From: CAJQQY01 sp964352225
Lineage (GTDB): Bacteria > Bacteroidota > Bacteroidia > Chitinophagales > Saprospiraceae
Length of the DNA stretch: 17,113 bases
Direction of reading: 5' to 3'
Assembly (NCBI GenBank): GCA_964352225.1
Contig: CAYGRM010000118.1
Span: forward strand, 1 to 17,113
In this document: piece after piece, positions 15,792-17,113 of the stretch
How positions within the stretch are numbered: position 1 is the stretch's first letter
How the letters are laid out: each line of letters begins with the position of its first letter
Notes under the pieces: generated by a model
What the model was told of the DNA's origin: nothing
Database searches by the model: none
Seen by the model: only the letters and a program-made list of their open reading frames with translations
Made by a program: the position numbers and the translations under genes

Positions 15792-16795
15792 ACAACAGGT
15801 ATTTTTACCACAAAATGCCCCTCTTCCTTTAAAACTTCAAGCTCTTTATCCATATACAATTTAAATCTGATATTTAAATTACTTAAGCCTATATTGGTAC
15901 TTTCCAAGTTCCCGGTTCTCTCTTGAAGTCTATTTTTGATGACCAAATAATTACCTTCATCAAACACTTCTACTTTTAAAGGTCTATCATCAGATATTTC
16001 ATTGTGTTTGACCGCATTTTCCATTAGCAATTGCAGGGCTAGGGTCGGTATTTTTTTTTGAAGCAGGTCTCCTTTAATATTGATATTGACAATGAAATTT
16101 TCTCTATACCTCACTTCAATCAAGTGTATATAGCTTTCCAAGAACCTTAATTCCTCTTTTAAGGTAACCAAATCCTGGTCTTTACTTTGTAATATATAGC
16201 GGTACAAAAAAGATAGCTTGTTGATAAACTTACCAGCTGCTTTTTGGTCCTCTCGAACTAATAGGCTCAAAGAATTAAGGGAGTTGAACAAAAAATGTGG
16301 GTTGACTTGGTTTTTTAATGCAGCCAGTTCATTTTGTAGGCTTTGTTGCTTTAACCGCTCCTTTTCGATGGCATCAAGCTTTGATTGATTGTTAAGTAGA
16401 ATCGTCCTACTAATGACTAATAACATGATTGTGACAAAGAGGTAAATAAATCTGTTTAGTCGCGGGGTGATGGTATATGCTTCGATACTATAAATAAAAC
16501 TATTCACCAATTCAAAAGACAGTAACCATAATACTAAAATCAACAATGTGAGCATAATTGAGGTCAGATTCCGATACTTAGCGTTAAATACTCCCAACCA
16601 TTTAAGATTTAGTTTCAGCACCACATAACAGAAACTAAAAAGCATGGAGATTCTAAAAACCGTATCCGTAAAGGATACTTCCATTAAACTCATTAATCCA
16701 TGCTCTTCAATCCCAAACAAAAAAACTATCCTTGGTATGTTTACCAATAGCGAGAAGCTGATAGCTATTATAAAGATCAGTTTATTTGTATTCAT
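15788..16795 (-). CDS. LytS/YehU-type sensor histidine kinase
   Basis: This 335-residue membrane kinase has four predicted membrane segments at about 6-26, 45-62, 78-98 and 114-133. A charged helix follows (about 138-160), then a His_kinase domain (PF06580). The phosphorylated His is His167 in NPHFLFNSLNSL, the N-box is LLMENAVKHN (256-265), and the glycine-rich ATP lid is NIGLSNLNIRF (301-311). There is no recognisable extracytoplasmic sensor domain: the loops between membrane segments are short, so sensing probably happens in or at the membrane. It forms a two-component pair with the LytTR regulator, with which it overlaps by 4 bases. The gap to the gene before it is 41 bases with no hairpin, so it may also share a message with that gene. 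Confidence 0.95.
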   Translation of the reverse strand: MNTNKLIFIIAISFSLLVNIPRIVFLFGIEEHGLMSLMEVSFTDTVFRISMLFSFCYVVLKLNLKWLGVFNAKYRNLTSIMLTLLILVLWLLSFELVNSFIYSIEAYTITPRLNRFIYLFVTIMLLVISRTILLNNQSKLDAIEKERLKQQSLQNELAALKNQVNPHFLFNSLNSLSLLVREDQKAAGKFINKLSFLYRYILQSKDQDLVTLKEELRFLESYIHLIEVRYRENFIVNINIKGDLLQKKIPTLALQLLMENAVKHNEISDDRPLKVEVFDEGNYLVIKNRLQERTGNLESTNIGLSNLNIRFKLYMDKELEVLKEEGHFVVKIPVV

Positions 16796-16836
16796 AAGTG
16801 AAAAACTATGGTAAGCAGTCTTTTTGTTATAGTAAT

Positions 16837-17113
16837 CTAATTATTCCTTTTTTCTTTCATTTTTTGCTGCATCTCCTCTTGGGTTGCCAAGTATATCGTA
16901 TACTGTTCTTCTGAAAGTAGAACCTGCATTTCCTTATTGCGATCCGCACTGATGGATTTGAACTCTTTGTACTTGGAAAGGCGTCCTCTACTACTTTCTT
17001 TTAACACCATAAGTTGTTTCCCATATCTTTTGGTAATTTCTTCAAAATTTGGTTGTTGTGCCTCAGATAGATGCAACTTTTCAATATATACTTCAAGCTG
17101 CGCTTCCATTTGG
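16837..17113 (-). CDS. Small helical, charged protein, 3' part (cut by the window edge)
   Basis: The open frame runs off the right edge; the first Met inside the window is at 17109, but the frame stays open beyond it, so the true start is probably outside. About 90 residues are visible. They are highly charged and Gln/Glu/Lys-rich, with no membrane segment, and look mostly alpha-helical. The pattern LHLSEAQQPNFEEI, a KRYG turn, then LLSEEQYTIYLATQEEM recalls Spy/CpxP-like proteins and the many Bacteroidota periplasmic homologues with two LTxxQ-type motifs. That family assignment is tentative. If correct, the missing N-terminus should hold a signal peptide. It ends 41 bases before the kinase gene, so it may be the first visible gene of the operon. 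Confidence 0.6.
   Translation of the reverse strand, partial: QMEAQLEVYIEKLHLSEAQQPNFEEITKRYGKQLMVLKESSRGRLSKYKEFKSISADRNKEMQVLLSEEQYTIYLATQEEMQQKMKEKRNN

Noticed and set aside
1..17113. CRISPR arrays, tRNA or rRNA genes, insertion sequences and phage genes
   Set aside because: No regularly spaced direct repeats, no tRNA-like or rRNA-like sequence, and no transposase or integrase motifs were seen.

Overview
The window looks like a piece of a Bacteroidota chromosome, most likely a marine-type member of the Flavobacteriaceae. The sequence is AT-rich. Lipoprotein signal peptides have the Bacteroidota form (for example a lipid-modified Cys followed by SEDD). Two TAnnTTTG-type -7 promoter elements are visible. 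Response control is of the LytS/LytTR type. All thirteen well-supported genes lie on the minus strand, so transcription runs from high to low coordinates. No rRNA, tRNA, CRISPR array, insertion sequence or phage gene was seen, and no stretch over 300 bases lacks a gene.

Reading in the direction of transcription, the first block (17113 to 12399) is a tight operon. It holds the 3' part of a small helical protein cut by the window edge, a LytS/YehU-type sensor kinase, its LytTR response regulator, a membrane-anchored DJ-1/PfpI-family protein and a type I sulfatase with a C-terminal membrane anchor. Two of the junctions are 4-base ATGA overlaps, which suggests translational coupling. A beta-propeller lipoprotein follows (12217-10748). 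It has its own candidate promoter and ends in a striking 49-base palindrome that probably acts as a terminator. Next is a stand-alone gene for a putative outer-membrane barrel protein (10625-9423).

The next block (9238-1880) is a probable tripartite efflux operon in the order small outer-membrane barrel protein, TolC-type outer-membrane factor, periplasmic adaptor lipoprotein, RND pump. It has a candidate promoter at 9349-9383 and ends in an intrinsic terminator whose stem contains the pump's stop codon. The outer-membrane factor is unusual: about 310 residues resembling an ABC-type substrate-binding protein (ABC_sub_bind/TrpX-like fold) are fused in front of the TolC domain. The last block (1801-90) pairs a fatty acid hydroxylase/sterol desaturase-family membrane enzyme with an uncharacterised lipoprotein.

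Almost every product is predicted to be in the envelope (inner membrane, periplasm or outer membrane). The two most interesting points are the binding-protein/TolC fusion inside an RND efflux operon, and the operon linking a two-component system to a DJ-1-family protein and a membrane-tethered sulfatase. Functions are read from motifs and general family knowledge; no database search was possible.
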